Below, one piece after another: positions 1-8,595 of a stretch of 36,124 nt of DNA (positions are counted from its first letter, which is position 1; every line of letters starts with the position of its first letter). A program made the translations under genes and the position numbers. The stretch spans positions 1-36,124 of IMG/VR virus record IMGVR_UViG_3300027788_001329. One strand, given 5' to 3'. The notes beneath the pieces are model-generated. The model saw only the letters and a list, made by a program, of their open reading frames with translations, made no database searches and was not told the origin of the DNA. The stretch is from a virus.

Positions 1-819
1 GACACAGAAAATGCACTTGACGAAAGCTGGCTACAAGCTCTACAAGTAGACACAAGTCCAGAGAAGTTACTCAAACTTAATATGAGTATGATTGACGATG
101 TGGCAAAAACTATCTCAACATTTGTTACAGACTATCGTGCAATGGACGTAGAAGATCGTCCTAAAGTACTATTTGTTATTGACTCGTTGGGTATGTTGCT
201 AACACCTACTGACGTTGATCAGTTTAACAAGGGTGATATGAAAGGTGATATGGGTCGTAAGCCTAAAGCACTAACTTCATTAGTCCGTAATACTGTTAAC
301 ATGATCGGCTCACTTAACGTAGGCTTAGTATGTACTAACCACACATATGCATCGCAAGATATGTTTGACCCAGATGATAAAATTAGTGGTGGCGCAGGCT
401 TTATCTATGCATCAAGCATTGTTGTTGCAATGAAGAAGATGAAGTTAAAAGAAGATCTAGACGGCAACAAGATCTCAGAAGTTATGGGAATACGTGCTGG
501 TTGTAAAGTAATGAAGACTCGATATGCAAAACCTTTCGAAGGTGTGCAAGTGAAGATTCCTTATGAGACTGGTATGAATCCGTACAGTGGTCTAGTTGAA
601 TTGTTTGAGAAGAAGAACTTGTTAGTTAAGCAAGGCAATCGACTCAAGTACATTGATCTAAATGGTGAAGAACATCTTGACTATCGCAAGCAATGGTTAG
701 GCCCTAAACTTGATATGGTTATGTCAGAATACAACGAGAAAACTGCACCTGTGGTAAATACCGATGATGAAATGACCGACGAGGTCATTACAGAAGCAGT
801 AGAACTAGAACAGGAGTAA
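1..819 (+). CDS. uvsX: UvsX RecA-like recombinase, C-terminal part (5' end outside window)
   Basis: The reading frame is open from base 1, so this is the C-terminal ~272 residues of a longer protein. UvsX is the T4-family RecA/Rad51 homologue that forms filaments on ssDNA and catalyses strand exchange in recombination-dependent replication. Visible family signatures are the Walker B strand with following residues (LFVIDSLGML, about bases 169-198), an NHTY motif that matches T4 UvsX in sequence and place, the DNA-binding-loop glycines (SGGAGFIYAS) and the C-terminal NPYSGLVEL segment. The tail ends in an acidic stretch. It is followed five bases later by a small acidic gene and then uvsY, its mediator, as in other marine T4-like phages. 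The Walker A motif must lie upstream and cannot be checked here. Confidence 0.93.
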   Translation, partial: DTENALDESWLQALQVDTSPEKLLKLNMSMIDDVAKTISTFVTDYRAMDVEDRPKVLFVIDSLGMLLTPTDVDQFNKGDMKGDMGRKPKALTSLVRNTVNMIGSLNVGLVCTNHTYASQDMFDPDDKISGGAGFIYASSIVVAMKKMKLKEDLDGNKISEVMGIRAGCKVMKTRYAKPFEGVQVKIPYETGMNPYSGLVELFEKKNLLVKQGNRLKYIDLNGEEHLDYRKQWLGPKLDMVMSEYNEKTAPVVNTDDEMTDEVITEAVELEQE

Positions 820-824
820 AGTAT

Positions 825-1055
825 ATGGATAGTAGTCTTGTAGTTGATATGTGGAGTACGTTTAAAGATAGTATAGATAAAAAAACTATCGAGTCAACAG
901 CTGAAACATTTGTAGATACATGTGCCGATTATGGTGCTGATGATCAATGTTTTAGAGACGCATTAGGAAGTTGTGACATATTGGACCAAGCCATTAATTA
1001 TTATTTAGATCTTGAAGAAGATGTAGATGATGATGCTGATGATTGGGAAGATTAA
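825..1055 (+). CDS. Small acidic protein between uvsX and uvsY
   Basis: This 76-residue protein starts with ATG behind a good ribosome binding site (AGGAG, inside the end of uvsX). Its last 14 residues are almost all Asp/Glu (EEDVDDDADDWED), and two cysteines lie in the middle. I do not recognise a domain. Marine T4-like phages often carry a small acidic gene here, so a role with the UvsX/UvsY recombination machinery is plausible from position only. The acidic tail resembles those of proteins that mimic or compete for nucleic acid, which is an inference from composition. It abuts the next gene without a gap (TAA then ATG). Confidence 0.75.
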   Translation: MDSSLVVDMWSTFKDSIDKKTIESTAETFVDTCADYGADDQCFRDALGSCDILDQAINYYLDLEEDVDDDADDWED

Positions 1056-1511
1056 ATGGGATATTACTCTGAAGTAGCTAGAGATATTAATAAGATCCCA
1101 GGAGCAATTAAGTTCTTTGAAGACGAGCTTATTGAAGCCCGAAGTGAAGTAAGACTAAAAGGTAATGTTGAACGTGCCGCGGCAGAAATGCCCGGCATCG
1201 TTGAACAACGTTTTAACCAACTTCAGGAAATTGAAGCTATTCTAAATTACCTAAATATTGAACTACGTAGAATGCGTAGTTCATTTTTTAAAAAATATCT
1301 TGAAAATTATCAACGTGCATTAAGTAGTAGAGACGTTGAAAAATATGTTGACGGCGAAGCAGACGTAGTTGATTATGAAAAGATTATTAATGAGTTTGCA
1401 TTACTTCGTAATAAATGGTTAGGTTTATTAAAAGGACTTGATCAAAAACAGTGGCAGATAACAAACGTTGTTAAGCTAAGGGTTGCGGGTATGGAAGATG
1501 CATCAGTATAA
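1056..1511 (+). CDS. uvsY: UvsY-like recombination mediator
   Basis: This 151-residue, mostly helical protein is rich in Lys, Arg and Glu. UvsY loads UvsX onto gp32-coated ssDNA. The assignment rests on position (second gene after uvsX), size (T4 UvsY is 137 aa) and the C-terminal pattern: a segment equivalent to T4's LQYWGILLD/GALDAIKSRGFAIKHIQDM reads here as LRNKWLGLLKGLDQKQWQIT followed by NVVKLRVAGMEDA. The N-terminal half has the long amphipathic helices expected of the hexameric protein. No catalytic motif is expected. Its last 14 bases overlap the first gene of the glycan island, so translation of the island's first gene is probably coupled to uvsY. Confidence 0.72.
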   Translation: MGYYSEVARDINKIPGAIKFFEDELIEARSEVRLKGNVERAAAEMPGIVEQRFNQLQEIEAILNYLNIELRRMRSSFFKKYLENYQRALSSRDVEKYVDGEADVVDYEKIINEFALLRNKWLGLLKGLDQKQWQITNVVKLRVAGMEDASV

Positions 1512-2274
1512 ATTTCAAATTCCGAAACGTTCTAAAGAATTACGTGGACAACTGTTTTCGTATCTTTATAAACATTGTGATGTAAAAACAATAGAACATC
1601 CAGAAGAAATTGAAAAAGATAGATACTTAGCATTTAGCCACCCATTTGATGATTGGGTATTTGAGGCTATTAGTAAAGATCCTAGTATAAATTTCTTTCA
1701 TTTAGATAATGGATACATTGGTAATCACAGACACAAAACTCCTGAATATTATAGAATAAGTTATAACTCTTTACAGAATACAACTGTACGACCTATCCCA
1801 GGTAAAAGTCGTGCATGGAAACTTGAAATAGATGAAAGTTTGTGGCAACCTTGGAATAACGAAGGTGAATACAATCTTTTAGTCATGCCTAACGATAGTA
1901 ATATATTTAAATATTTAGGACAAGATTATGATACTTGGAGAAGAGATACAATCAAACATTATGATAGTCTTCCAGAAAAATTAATTATAAGAGAAAAAGA
2001 AGGCAAGCGTAGACAACGCTTTCAAGAAATACTTCCTATGATGTTAAGGGCTAAAAAGGTAATTACATATCATAGTATGGCAGTAGTTGAAGCATTATGT
2101 TTAGGCAAGCCAATTGAAGTACTAGGTCAAAGTGCAGTACAACATTGGCAGAAACAATATGGGTTTGATAGAACAGAAATGTTAGAGCATATTGCATACA
2201 GCCAATTTAAAAGAGATGAATTTGCAAATGGCGATGCGTGGTCAATAACATTTAAATACCAGGTGGAACAATAA
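1498..2274 (+). CDS. KpsS-like capsule-type glycosyltransferase, paralogue A
   Basis: This 258-residue protein is the first gene of the glycan island. I place the start at the ATG at 1498 (GGAAG four bases upstream), which overlaps the end of uvsY; an upstream TTG at 1483 is less likely. Its C-terminal half has the pattern shared by four proteins in this window: a strand ending in IIREK, then a YHSMAVVEALCLGKP segment, and a final EHIAYSQFKRDEFANGDAW element. This matches the acceptor/donor-site layout of capsule-synthesis (KpsS/KpsC, Pfam Capsule_synth-like) and CDP-glycerol-transferase-type GT-B enzymes. The N-terminal part has a HLDNGYIGN element also found in the copy at 13228. Sugar specificity cannot be read from sequence. 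It is the most divergent copy and lacks the DIENP motif seen in B and C. Confidence 0.6.
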   Translation: MHQYKFQIPKRSKELRGQLFSYLYKHCDVKTIEHPEEIEKDRYLAFSHPFDDWVFEAISKDPSINFFHLDNGYIGNHRHKTPEYYRISYNSLQNTTVRPIPGKSRAWKLEIDESLWQPWNNEGEYNLLVMPNDSNIFKYLGQDYDTWRRDTIKHYDSLPEKLIIREKEGKRRQRFQEILPMMLRAKKVITYHSMAVVEALCLGKPIEVLGQSAVQHWQKQYGFDRTEMLEHIAYSQFKRDEFANGDAWSITFKYQVEQ

Positions 2275-2951
2275 TGTATACTGAAATAGACGGTTGGCGA
2301 TCACTTAAAAACGATATTTGTTTAAAGAGTGCAAAGAAACAAGGTAATGGTGATATTAATAATTACCAAAATATAGAATTAATGACTGCAATGAGCTATT
2401 GTGCTAAATGGCGTGTAGCAGTTGATGTTGGAGCACATGTGGGTATTACAGCGTTTCAAATGTCAAGAAGTTTTGAACATGTACACGCATACGAAATTAA
2501 TCCAAAGATTTACGAATGTATGAATTATAATCTAGAATCTCGTGCAGTAGGTAATGTAACAACATATCCTGTAGGACTTGGGTCACATAAACAAAATGTT
2601 TCTATTAAAACAACAAATAAAAGTTTTAGTACACATGTACACCCAGAAGTTGAAGGCGGCGACATACCTGTAATGCCATTAGACTTTTATAATTTAGAAA
2701 ATGTCGACTTTATTAAAATTGATGCAGAAGGTTATGAGCCGTTTGTTGCACAAGGCGGCATTGAAACTATTAAACGTTGCTTGCCAATTATATTATACGA
2801 ATGTAAAGATCATCCAATGCGTTACGGACATAACTCCGAAACAATCAGACACATACTTGCACCACTTGGTTATAGAATGATTAGAAAAGTTGGTAGAGGA
2901 GAAAAGAATGCCATTATCGGATATAGACCAGGGATAGCAATAGATGTTTAA
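2274..2951 (+). CDS. FkbM-family SAM-dependent methyltransferase
   Basis: This 225-residue protein is predicted to methylate a sugar hydroxyl or a related small acceptor. Motif I for SAM binding is DVGAHVG (residues 51-57), followed by an acidic residue at the end of strand 2 (YEINP, 73-77). The FkbM hallmark VDFIKIDAEGYEPFV lies at about 144-158, and PIILYE follows near 172. Length and motif spacing are those of a complete FkbM domain. The start overlaps the previous stop by one base (TAATG) and the next gene starts before it ends. FkbM proteins are common in LPS and capsule clusters, so O-methylation of the glycan made by the neighbours is the likely role. Confidence 0.85.
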   Translation: MYTEIDGWRSLKNDICLKSAKKQGNGDINNYQNIELMTAMSYCAKWRVAVDVGAHVGITAFQMSRSFEHVHAYEINPKIYECMNYNLESRAVGNVTTYPVGLGSHKQNVSIKTTNKSFSTHVHPEVEGGDIPVMPLDFYNLENVDFIKIDAEGYEPFVAQGGIETIKRCLPIILYECKDHPMRYGHNSETIRHILAPLGYRMIRKVGRGEKNAIIGYRPGIAIDV

Positions 2952-3798
2952 ACTTCCTGAACTAAGAGGACATATGTGTCCTAGAGAAGAACCAAACGTA
3001 ATTTACTTTAGTTGTGATTACGAATATTTTGATCGACATGGATTTGCACTACAACAAAGTATTAATAGAACAGTAGGTTGGGTACACGTACACTGTCATA
3101 TTATTAATGAAGGAAATATTGATCACGCTCTATTAAAAGACTTAATGGGCAGATACAAATTTACATATACTTGGGAAGATATAAACGATCAATTTTATAA
3201 AGACTTACCTAAAAATAAAAATATGATGGGTGAAGGAATAAACATCTTTAAAACTAGTGATTTAGATTATATTGCTAGACGTACATATTTGGCTAGTGTA
3301 CGTTTTATAAGAATGGCAGAAATATTTACATACGCAAATCAAAAAGTTTTACAAATTGATTGTGATAGCATACTACGTAATGGATTTCATGGATATGATT
3401 TTGAAGAAGTAACCAAAGATGTAGGAGTTATGCCTAAACCAAAAGAACAACATATTTTTATAGCAAGTGCATTAAGTCCTGGCGTTGGTACTAAAGGAAT
3501 TGAATGGCGAAACTTATTTGCTAGAAGAATGACTACTGCTTTTGAAAATGGGTGCTATTGGTTTGTAGACCAAGTAGTATTAAGACAAGTAATGGCAGAA
3601 TGGAAAAATAAGGGTAATACTTATAACCACATTCCTTACAAATGGAACTCTTGGGGTATTAAAAAAGATAATGTTTTTAGTACAGGAAAGGGTAATAAAA
3701 AAGAAGGTTTGAAATTTAAACAAGCACAATTAAAATGGTTACCACAACACTGGTACGAAACAGTAATGGAAGAAATAAGGGTAACACTAGCAAAATGA
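2944..3798 (+). CDS. GT8-like glycosyltransferase with DCD motif
   Basis: This 284-residue protein is a probable GT-A-fold nucleotide-sugar transferase. It opens with VIYFSCDYEYFDRHGFALQQSI, the usual first strand and helix of such enzymes; a YLASVRFIRMAEIF helix precedes the metal-binding motif VLQIDCDSILR (DxD = D-C-D). Late in the protein, WFVDQVVLRQVM fits the segment that positions the acceptor in GT8-type proteins. It is located among other glycosyltransferases, overlaps the preceding methyltransferase by 8 bases, and overlaps the following gene by 4 bases (ATGA). Substrate is unknown. Confidence 0.65.
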   Translation: MFKLPELRGHMCPREEPNVIYFSCDYEYFDRHGFALQQSINRTVGWVHVHCHIINEGNIDHALLKDLMGRYKFTYTWEDINDQFYKDLPKNKNMMGEGINIFKTSDLDYIARRTYLASVRFIRMAEIFTYANQKVLQIDCDSILRNGFHGYDFEEVTKDVGVMPKPKEQHIFIASALSPGVGTKGIEWRNLFARRMTTAFENGCYWFVDQVVLRQVMAEWKNKGNTYNHIPYKWNSWGIKKDNVFSTGKGNKKEGLKFKQAQLKWLPQHWYETVMEEIRVTLAK

Positions 3799-4358
3799 AG
3801 GGTTATATAATTTACTTACCAAGTTATCCGGATAGTGTTAGTATGGCTAGTCGTGCATTAGAAACAGGAACCAAACATGGTTGGAACTTAGAATTATATG
3901 AAGGTGTTAACGGTATGAAACAAGGCCTTGCTGATTGTAATTTAAAAGTATATCAACATAAAAAAGCAGAGCGATTGCTTGCTCGACCAGGTACGCAAGG
4001 ATGTTTTTTAAGCCAATACTTGTTGTGGCAAAAATGCCACGAAACAAATACACCAATATGTATATTTGAACATGACGTTGTTTTTAAAAAGCCAATGGGT
4101 GAATATGAAGACTGTGATGTATATAAGTTTGAAGGATTTAAAAAAGCAAAACCTATACCTCCGGGTAACTGGTATGAAGGTGCTAGAGCTTATCGTATCA
4201 CACCATACGGAGCAAAGAAAATATTAAACTGGGTACATGCTAACGGCGCAATGCCTGCAGACTGGATGCTATGCGATGGAATTGTGGATATGAAGTTCGA
4301 TAAGTATAGTAAAGTTACATACAAAACAAACGTAAGTTTTACAAAGGATCTATCATGA
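3795..4358 (+). CDS. GT25-like (LPS-type) glycosyltransferase
   Basis: This 187-residue protein starts at the ATG at 3795, inside an ATGA overlap with the previous stop; upstream in-frame starts lie within the previous gene. The N-terminal YIIYLPSYPDSVSMASRA strand-helix, the central GCFLSQYLLWQKC segment, the ICIFEHDVVF strand and the late ARAYRITPYGAKKIL element follow the order of family 25 LPS glycosyltransferases. In that family the central acidic motif is usually EDD; here it reads EHD, as in the second GT25-like protein at 9752. The protein lacks the C-terminal extension of larger family members. It probably adds a sugar to a surface glycan. Confidence 0.65.
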   Translation: MKGYIIYLPSYPDSVSMASRALETGTKHGWNLELYEGVNGMKQGLADCNLKVYQHKKAERLLARPGTQGCFLSQYLLWQKCHETNTPICIFEHDVVFKKPMGEYEDCDVYKFEGFKKAKPIPPGNWYEGARAYRITPYGAKKILNWVHANGAMPADWMLCDGIVDMKFDKYSKVTYKTNVSFTKDLS

Positions 4359-5140
4359 AGAGAATGATTTATCAAGTAGCAGTTGGCGCACAAAGCAAAC
4401 TGTACTTGCATTGTATTGAAAGCGTAAAACAATACTGTGCAAAATACGGCATTGAACACATTGTACAAAATGAACCAATCTTAAAAATTAGACCTGATAT
4501 GGCAGTTACAGGACGTAGTAAAGAAGCAGTTGAGCGTCTTGGTTACATGCCTATATACGAAAAAGAAAATGCTTTTACACATTTACACAAGTATGATCAA
4601 GTTGCAATAGTTGACAGTGACATTTATATTCGGCCAACTGCACCAAATATATTTGAAGACTTAACAAGTGAATATGCTTTTGGTGCTGTAGCAGAACGTG
4701 AACTACCTTGTGCTAAAAAATACAAAAGCAAAATTAGAAAATATTCAAAAGCCGCATTTGAAAGTCTTACAGACGTAGATTGGAAATGGGATCATAGAGG
4801 TGCTGAGTTTTATAATATGGGAATGATGGTTATTAATTGTCAAAAGTTTTTACCATTCTTACAAGGACAAACAGCAGAACAGTTTATACGTAGGCCAGAG
4901 TTTAAAGACTTTGTTGACGGTATTGGGTACCGCAAATGGTCAACTGATCAAATGTTACTTAACTATTGGGTAAAGAAAGAAAAGATTCCTACACTTAATA
5001 TGGACTGGAGATGGAATGGATTATTCAAAGGTATTGACGATGCACAAATACCTAAAGCATATTTTATACATTTTTTCTTAAAAGATCTATTACCACAAAA
5101 AGGTGAAAATGTTGAAGATTTAATGCAGGTGATAAATTGA
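4355..5140 (+). CDS. Putative GT-A glycosyltransferase with DSD motif
   Basis: This 261-residue protein starts in an ATGA overlap. The segment YDQVAIVDSDIYIRP (about residues 80-94) has the DxD metal site of GT-A nucleotide-sugar transferases, and the later FYNMGMMVINCQKFLPF and STDQMLLNYW segments match the acceptor-side strands seen in GT8-type enzymes. A long Lys-rich stretch lies around residues 121-132. It shares general layout but little sequence with the gene at 2944. Donor and acceptor are unknown. Confidence 0.62.
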   Translation: MKRMIYQVAVGAQSKLYLHCIESVKQYCAKYGIEHIVQNEPILKIRPDMAVTGRSKEAVERLGYMPIYEKENAFTHLHKYDQVAIVDSDIYIRPTAPNIFEDLTSEYAFGAVAERELPCAKKYKSKIRKYSKAAFESLTDVDWKWDHRGAEFYNMGMMVINCQKFLPFLQGQTAEQFIRRPEFKDFVDGIGYRKWSTDQMLLNYWVKKEKIPTLNMDWRWNGLFKGIDDAQIPKAYFIHFFLKDLLPQKGENVEDLMQVIN

Positions 5141-5895
5141 AACACTTAGTAATGAGAGCATACAGTACTGTAAAGAAAAACTTTCACTACGGTGCACCTG
5201 GTTTAGGTGATAGGATACACAGCGTATTACTATCATACAACTATGGACTAATGGAAAAGAGTCTTGTAACTTTACATCTTACAAAGTATCAATGGAATAG
5301 ACACAAGCCAGAAAGTTGGCCAGAAATAGTAAGTTTATTTCCTATAGGAAGTGTTGTAATTATGCCACACCTTGACTGCGAGCCTACAGATAATGTAGAC
5401 TTTGTAAACTATGTAAGACGCACATACAATGGACATGCACAAATATATGCTGACTATCCACAACGATTTGAACCAAAAGAAGGTGTTGATCTAACTCCGT
5501 ACCTTACACACTTTCCACAACTAGAAGCAGAACCACAAGACATTAAACTTCCTAAAAAGTTTATTACAGTACAATTTGATAGCACATCTAAGAAGCGTAT
5601 GATTAAGCCTAAGCAACGTCAAACAATATTAGACAAGTATAAAGACTACGAAATAGTTGTAGTAGGTGGAGAATCAAAAGACATATTATTAAGAGACAGT
5701 TTAAAACATATTGCATATGCTATGTCAAAAGCAACGTATCATGTTGGCGTTGACAGTGGCTTTATGCATATGTCACAAGTTTACTTTGCTCCAGAGAACA
5801 TTCACATATATACACTGAGCCCTAAGGACCGCTGGAGTCATCACATGCATAGGGCTAAAGATAACGGGATTAAAATAAATGATGGTATCAATTGA
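5137..5895 (+). CDS. GT9-like (heptosyltransferase-type) glycosyltransferase
   Basis: This 252-residue protein starts at a TTG at 5137; AGGTGA at 5126-5131 is well placed for it, whereas the next in-frame ATG (5152) has no ribosome binding site. The N-terminus contains GAPGLGDRIHSVLLSYNYG, the glycine-rich acceptor-side loop typical of GT-B enzymes. The C-terminal half reads FITVQFDST, YEIVVVGGESKD and AYAMSKATYHVGVDSGFMHM, the order found in ADP-heptose:LPS heptosyltransferases (GT9), where the DSG..H element sits near the nucleotide. It is shorter than bacterial WaaC/WaaF. The best reading is a GT9-like transferase of unknown sugar. Confidence 0.6.
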   Translation: MKHLVMRAYSTVKKNFHYGAPGLGDRIHSVLLSYNYGLMEKSLVTLHLTKYQWNRHKPESWPEIVSLFPIGSVVIMPHLDCEPTDNVDFVNYVRRTYNGHAQIYADYPQRFEPKEGVDLTPYLTHFPQLEAEPQDIKLPKKFITVQFDSTSKKRMIKPKQRQTILDKYKDYEIVVVGGESKDILLRDSLKHIAYAMSKATYHVGVDSGFMHMSQVYFAPENIHIYTLSPKDRWSHHMHRAKDNGIKINDGIN

Positions 5896-6262
5896 AGTAT
5901 CTGTTGGAGAATTATTTGACAGGATTACAATACTTCGAATTAAACAAAAGAAACTAACAAACGCAAGTCAACTTGCTAACGTTAATAAAGAGTTAAAATC
6001 TCTAGAAGAGAGAGCGTTTAATGACGACCCAGAAGTTAATGTATTGGTAGAACAATTACAAGAGATTAACGAAGCATTATGGGATATTGAAAACGGAAAA
6101 CGTAAGTGCGAAGCTGATAAAAGTTTTGGATCAAAGTTTGTAGAACTTGCTAGAGATGTTTACATGAAGAACGACGATCGTGCAACAATTAAAAAATTAA
6201 TTAACGTAATTACAAAGTCAAGCATAGTTGAAGAAAAGGACTATACACGGTATGACACTTAA
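5879..6262 (+). CDS. DUF6165-like small helical protein
   Basis: This 127-residue protein has an N-terminus, SIEVSVGELFDRITILRIKQ, that matches the typical opening of the DUF6165 family; the rest is helical and charged, with a NVNKELKSLEER segment. The family has no established activity that I know of, but it is commonly encoded among glycosyltransferases and methyltransferases, as here. Two consecutive ATG codons (5879, 5882) could serve as the start. It overlaps the previous gene by 17 bases and the following sulfotransferase by 11. Confidence 0.7.
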   Translation: MMVSIEVSVGELFDRITILRIKQKKLTNASQLANVNKELKSLEERAFNDDPEVNVLVEQLQEINEALWDIENGKRKCEADKSFGSKFVELARDVYMKNDDRATIKKLINVITKSSIVEEKDYTRYDT

Positions 6263-6938
6263 AAAACTGTTTATACATATTCCAAAAAATGCTGGTATGA
6301 CTATACGAGGCAGTGAGTCATTCTTAGAACATATTGTTCCTGTACATCGCAACTGGATTGCTAATTTTAAAGACTTTAAACACACAATGGAAAGTTATGG
6401 CGAACGTGATGTTAAGGGTGTAGAACATGCTCGTTGGAGAGATATTAGTAGTAATATTACTGATCAACATCAAGCGTTTGCTGTTGTGCGTAATCCTTGG
6501 AGCAAAGTTGTTAGTAGATATTTGTTTGCAAAAGAAGCAGTACAAAGAGGTAATATAGACCCATCATATGCTGACACACGCTCACTAGAACATTTTCTAG
6601 GTGAACGTAATAAATGGATTGATAAAAAATATACATGGTATAGAGCTGTTAGAGGTTGGCACCCTCAGCTTGATCATGTAGTAGATAACGAAGGTAAAGT
6701 ACGTTGTGACATACTACGTGTCGAAAACTTAAAACAAGATACTATGGCATATTTTGGTATGACAGAAATGCCAAGGCCAAGAAACGTAACAAGTATTAAA
6801 GAAGACTACAGAACATTATACAACAGCAACACAATGCAACGTGTAGCAAAATGGTATAAGAAAGATATCGATCATTGGGACTTTGATTTTGATACAGGAG
6901 CAAGGAAAAATATATGGGCTGGAAAGATTACAAACTAG
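6252..6938 (+). CDS. Sulfotransferase-family protein (1)
   Basis: This 228-residue protein starts at the ATG at 6252 with AGGA upstream. The N-terminus LFIHIPKNAGMTI (residues 6-18) is the PAPS 5'-phosphosulfate-binding loop, and AFAVVRNPWSKVVSRYLF (75-92) is the 3'-phosphate-binding motif with conserved Arg, Asn-Pro and Ser. These two elements define the carbohydrate sulfotransferase fold (Sulfotransfer_2-like). The expected reaction is transfer of sulfate from PAPS to a sugar hydroxyl. No PAPS synthesis gene is in this window, so PAPS would come from the host. A second sulfotransferase lies at 11076. Confidence 0.82.
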   Translation: MTLKKLFIHIPKNAGMTIRGSESFLEHIVPVHRNWIANFKDFKHTMESYGERDVKGVEHARWRDISSNITDQHQAFAVVRNPWSKVVSRYLFAKEAVQRGNIDPSYADTRSLEHFLGERNKWIDKKYTWYRAVRGWHPQLDHVVDNEGKVRCDILRVENLKQDTMAYFGMTEMPRPRNVTSIKEDYRTLYNSNTMQRVAKWYKKDIDHWDFDFDTGARKNIWAGKITN

Positions 6939-7603
6939 TTACATTTGGCTGTAGTTTTACATACGGTCATGGGCTTTCAGATTGCATGGCTGAAGATGGT
7001 TCAAATGGACCTACAGCTAGTGAGCAGGCATGGCCTAGTGTATTAGGTAAGCTAACAGGAATGAAAGTTGATAATGTGTCAGAGCCAGGATCAAGTAACT
7101 TAATGATCACTAAAGCAATAGTTGATTACTCTAAGTATACAAAAGATACAGTAGTAGTGGTTATGTGGTCAAATAATGATAGGGAAACTATTTACAAAAC
7201 AGGCAATGAAAAATTACATATGTTACCTGGATTTTTAGATGATACCATGCCAGGAACTTTTTGGTTTGATAAAGACAAAAATAATTTTAAGAAAACAATA
7301 ACAACATATTACGAAAATTATCATGAAGACTGGAACGCAACATTAAACCAAACGATTAGAATGAATTTTGTACATGCATTCCTTAAAAACAAAGGCATTA
7401 AAAGTTTTCATGTACATAGTGAACATCATCGCTTAGATATTAATTACTTTAAAAAATTTAATGTAAGAGACTTAAATTTAAAATATTTTAATTGGAAAAA
7501 TAATTTCCATATAGATGATGCATTAGATATACCTAAGCCGCATCCAGGTCCAAGAAGTCATGCACTCATGGCAACTAACATACAACGTTGGTTTTTCTCA
7601 TGA
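6914..7603 (+). CDS. SGNH-type esterase/acyltransferase-like protein
   Basis: This 229-residue protein shows the blocks of SGNH hydrolases in order: block I VTFGCSFTYG (Ser nucleophile in the FGCSFT context, residues 9-18), block II-like VSEPGSSNLMITK (Gly/Asn oxyanion residues), block III-like VVVMWSNNDRETIY (Asn) and a C-terminal HPGPRSHALMA segment that could supply the catalytic His. Such proteins remove or transfer acetyl or other acyl groups on sugars. It overlaps the preceding sulfotransferase by 25 bases and the following gene by 4. A second, different SGNH-like protein is encoded at 34268. Confidence 0.68.
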   Translation: MGWKDYKLVTFGCSFTYGHGLSDCMAEDGSNGPTASEQAWPSVLGKLTGMKVDNVSEPGSSNLMITKAIVDYSKYTKDTVVVVMWSNNDRETIYKTGNEKLHMLPGFLDDTMPGTFWFDKDKNNFKKTITTYYENYHEDWNATLNQTIRMNFVHAFLKNKGIKSFHVHSEHHRLDINYFKKFNVRDLNLKYFNWKNNFHIDDALDIPKPHPGPRSHALMATNIQRWFFS

Positions 7604-8286
7604 ATATAGCGATATGTATTAGTGGAGTTAATAACAAAGGTAGTAATATTGTAGAACAATTACGAAAGAAACTTCCTGGTTGTAATTTTTATTATCATAC
7701 ATGGACTAATAGAACAAATCTTATTCCACAAGAAATGCACGACCGATTGTCTACAATGCATTATCCTAAATGGCATTACCATCCTATGGAAGTATTACCG
7801 CACAGTAAACATGCCAAGTACGCACAATATGTAAAATCAAAAGAATTGTTTGACGATTTGTATTTTGGTATTGCACCAATTATTGCACACGCCGACTTAG
7901 TAACTAAAATACCAGAGCATCATGATTTAATTATTAGAGTAGACTGGAATACGCAAATAGATAGGCAAGTTGACTTACATAACTGGCTACGCAAAGCATA
8001 TGAAAAAGGTCCTGTTGGATTTATGACTAGACCTAAAAGAGGACCAAAGTTTGGATCTGGATTAGTTCAAGAGGTAGATAAAACTAATCCGCATGATGAC
8101 TGGCACGGATTTTTACCTTGCGATTTTTTAATACATCATCGTAAACATTTTAATCGAGCATTAGTAAGACAACTAGTAAAAGAACATAAACTATACCCTA
8201 ATGAATGGGGGTGGTATCAAGTAATGAGCGAATGGACTAATGACCCACATACCAGTATGCATGGGTTTGTACAAAAGATAAAATAA
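7600..8286 (+). CDS. WavE-like putative glycan biosynthesis protein
   Basis: This 228-residue protein starts at the ATG at 7600 (ATGA overlap); a TTG at 7588 is in frame but unlikely. The opening NIAICISGVNNKGSNIVEQL strand-loop-helix and the following FYYHTWTNR resemble the N-terminus of WavE/core-LPS-type transferases, which begin with a similar IAICISG strand. A DLIIRVDWNTQIDRQ segment near residue 106 could be a metal- or sugar-binding site. The function is assigned by weak similarity and by neighbours only. Confidence 0.45.
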   Translation: MNIAICISGVNNKGSNIVEQLRKKLPGCNFYYHTWTNRTNLIPQEMHDRLSTMHYPKWHYHPMEVLPHSKHAKYAQYVKSKELFDDLYFGIAPIIAHADLVTKIPEHHDLIIRVDWNTQIDRQVDLHNWLRKAYEKGPVGFMTRPKRGPKFGSGLVQEVDKTNPHDDWHGFLPCDFLIHHRKHFNRALVRQLVKEHKLYPNEWGWYQVMSEWTNDPHTSMHGFVQKIK

Positions 8287-8297
8287 GTATTAATGAT

Positions 8298-8591
8298 ATG
8301 ATATTTTGGATAGGATTTACAGTAATGGTGCTTAACGAAGGTTTTGTTATCATGCGACATGTTCATCCTTGGTTTGCAAACAAAAGAGCTGAGCTTATTG
8401 AAAGGCTTGGAGACAAATGGAAAAAGATTCATGGTACACTAGACTATATATGGATTGGTGGAGTAACAATAGGTATTGCTGTAGACTTTGCTAACTGGAA
8501 ATTTTATGCTAGTATACTAGGTGGGTTTTGGGGATTTGTAGCTATAACAGTATATCTACCATTACTAATTAAGAAGTTAAGAAGGAGATAA
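8298..8591 (+). CDS. Small membrane protein
   Basis: This 97-residue protein has three likely transmembrane segments: residues 1-19, about 49-65 and about 70-90, ending with a basic KKLRRR tail. The loop between the first two is long and charged (KRAELIERLGDKWKK). I do not recognise a family. It is the only obvious membrane protein in the glycan island and could anchor the glycan enzymes or act in export, but that is a guess from position. It is followed by a very good ribosome binding site (AAGGAG) for the methyltransferase at 8596. Confidence 0.62.
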   Translation: MIFWIGFTVMVLNEGFVIMRHVHPWFANKRAELIERLGDKWKKIHGTLDYIWIGGVTIGIAVDFANWKFYASILGGFWGFVAITVYLPLLIKKLRRR

Positions 8592-8595
8592 CGAT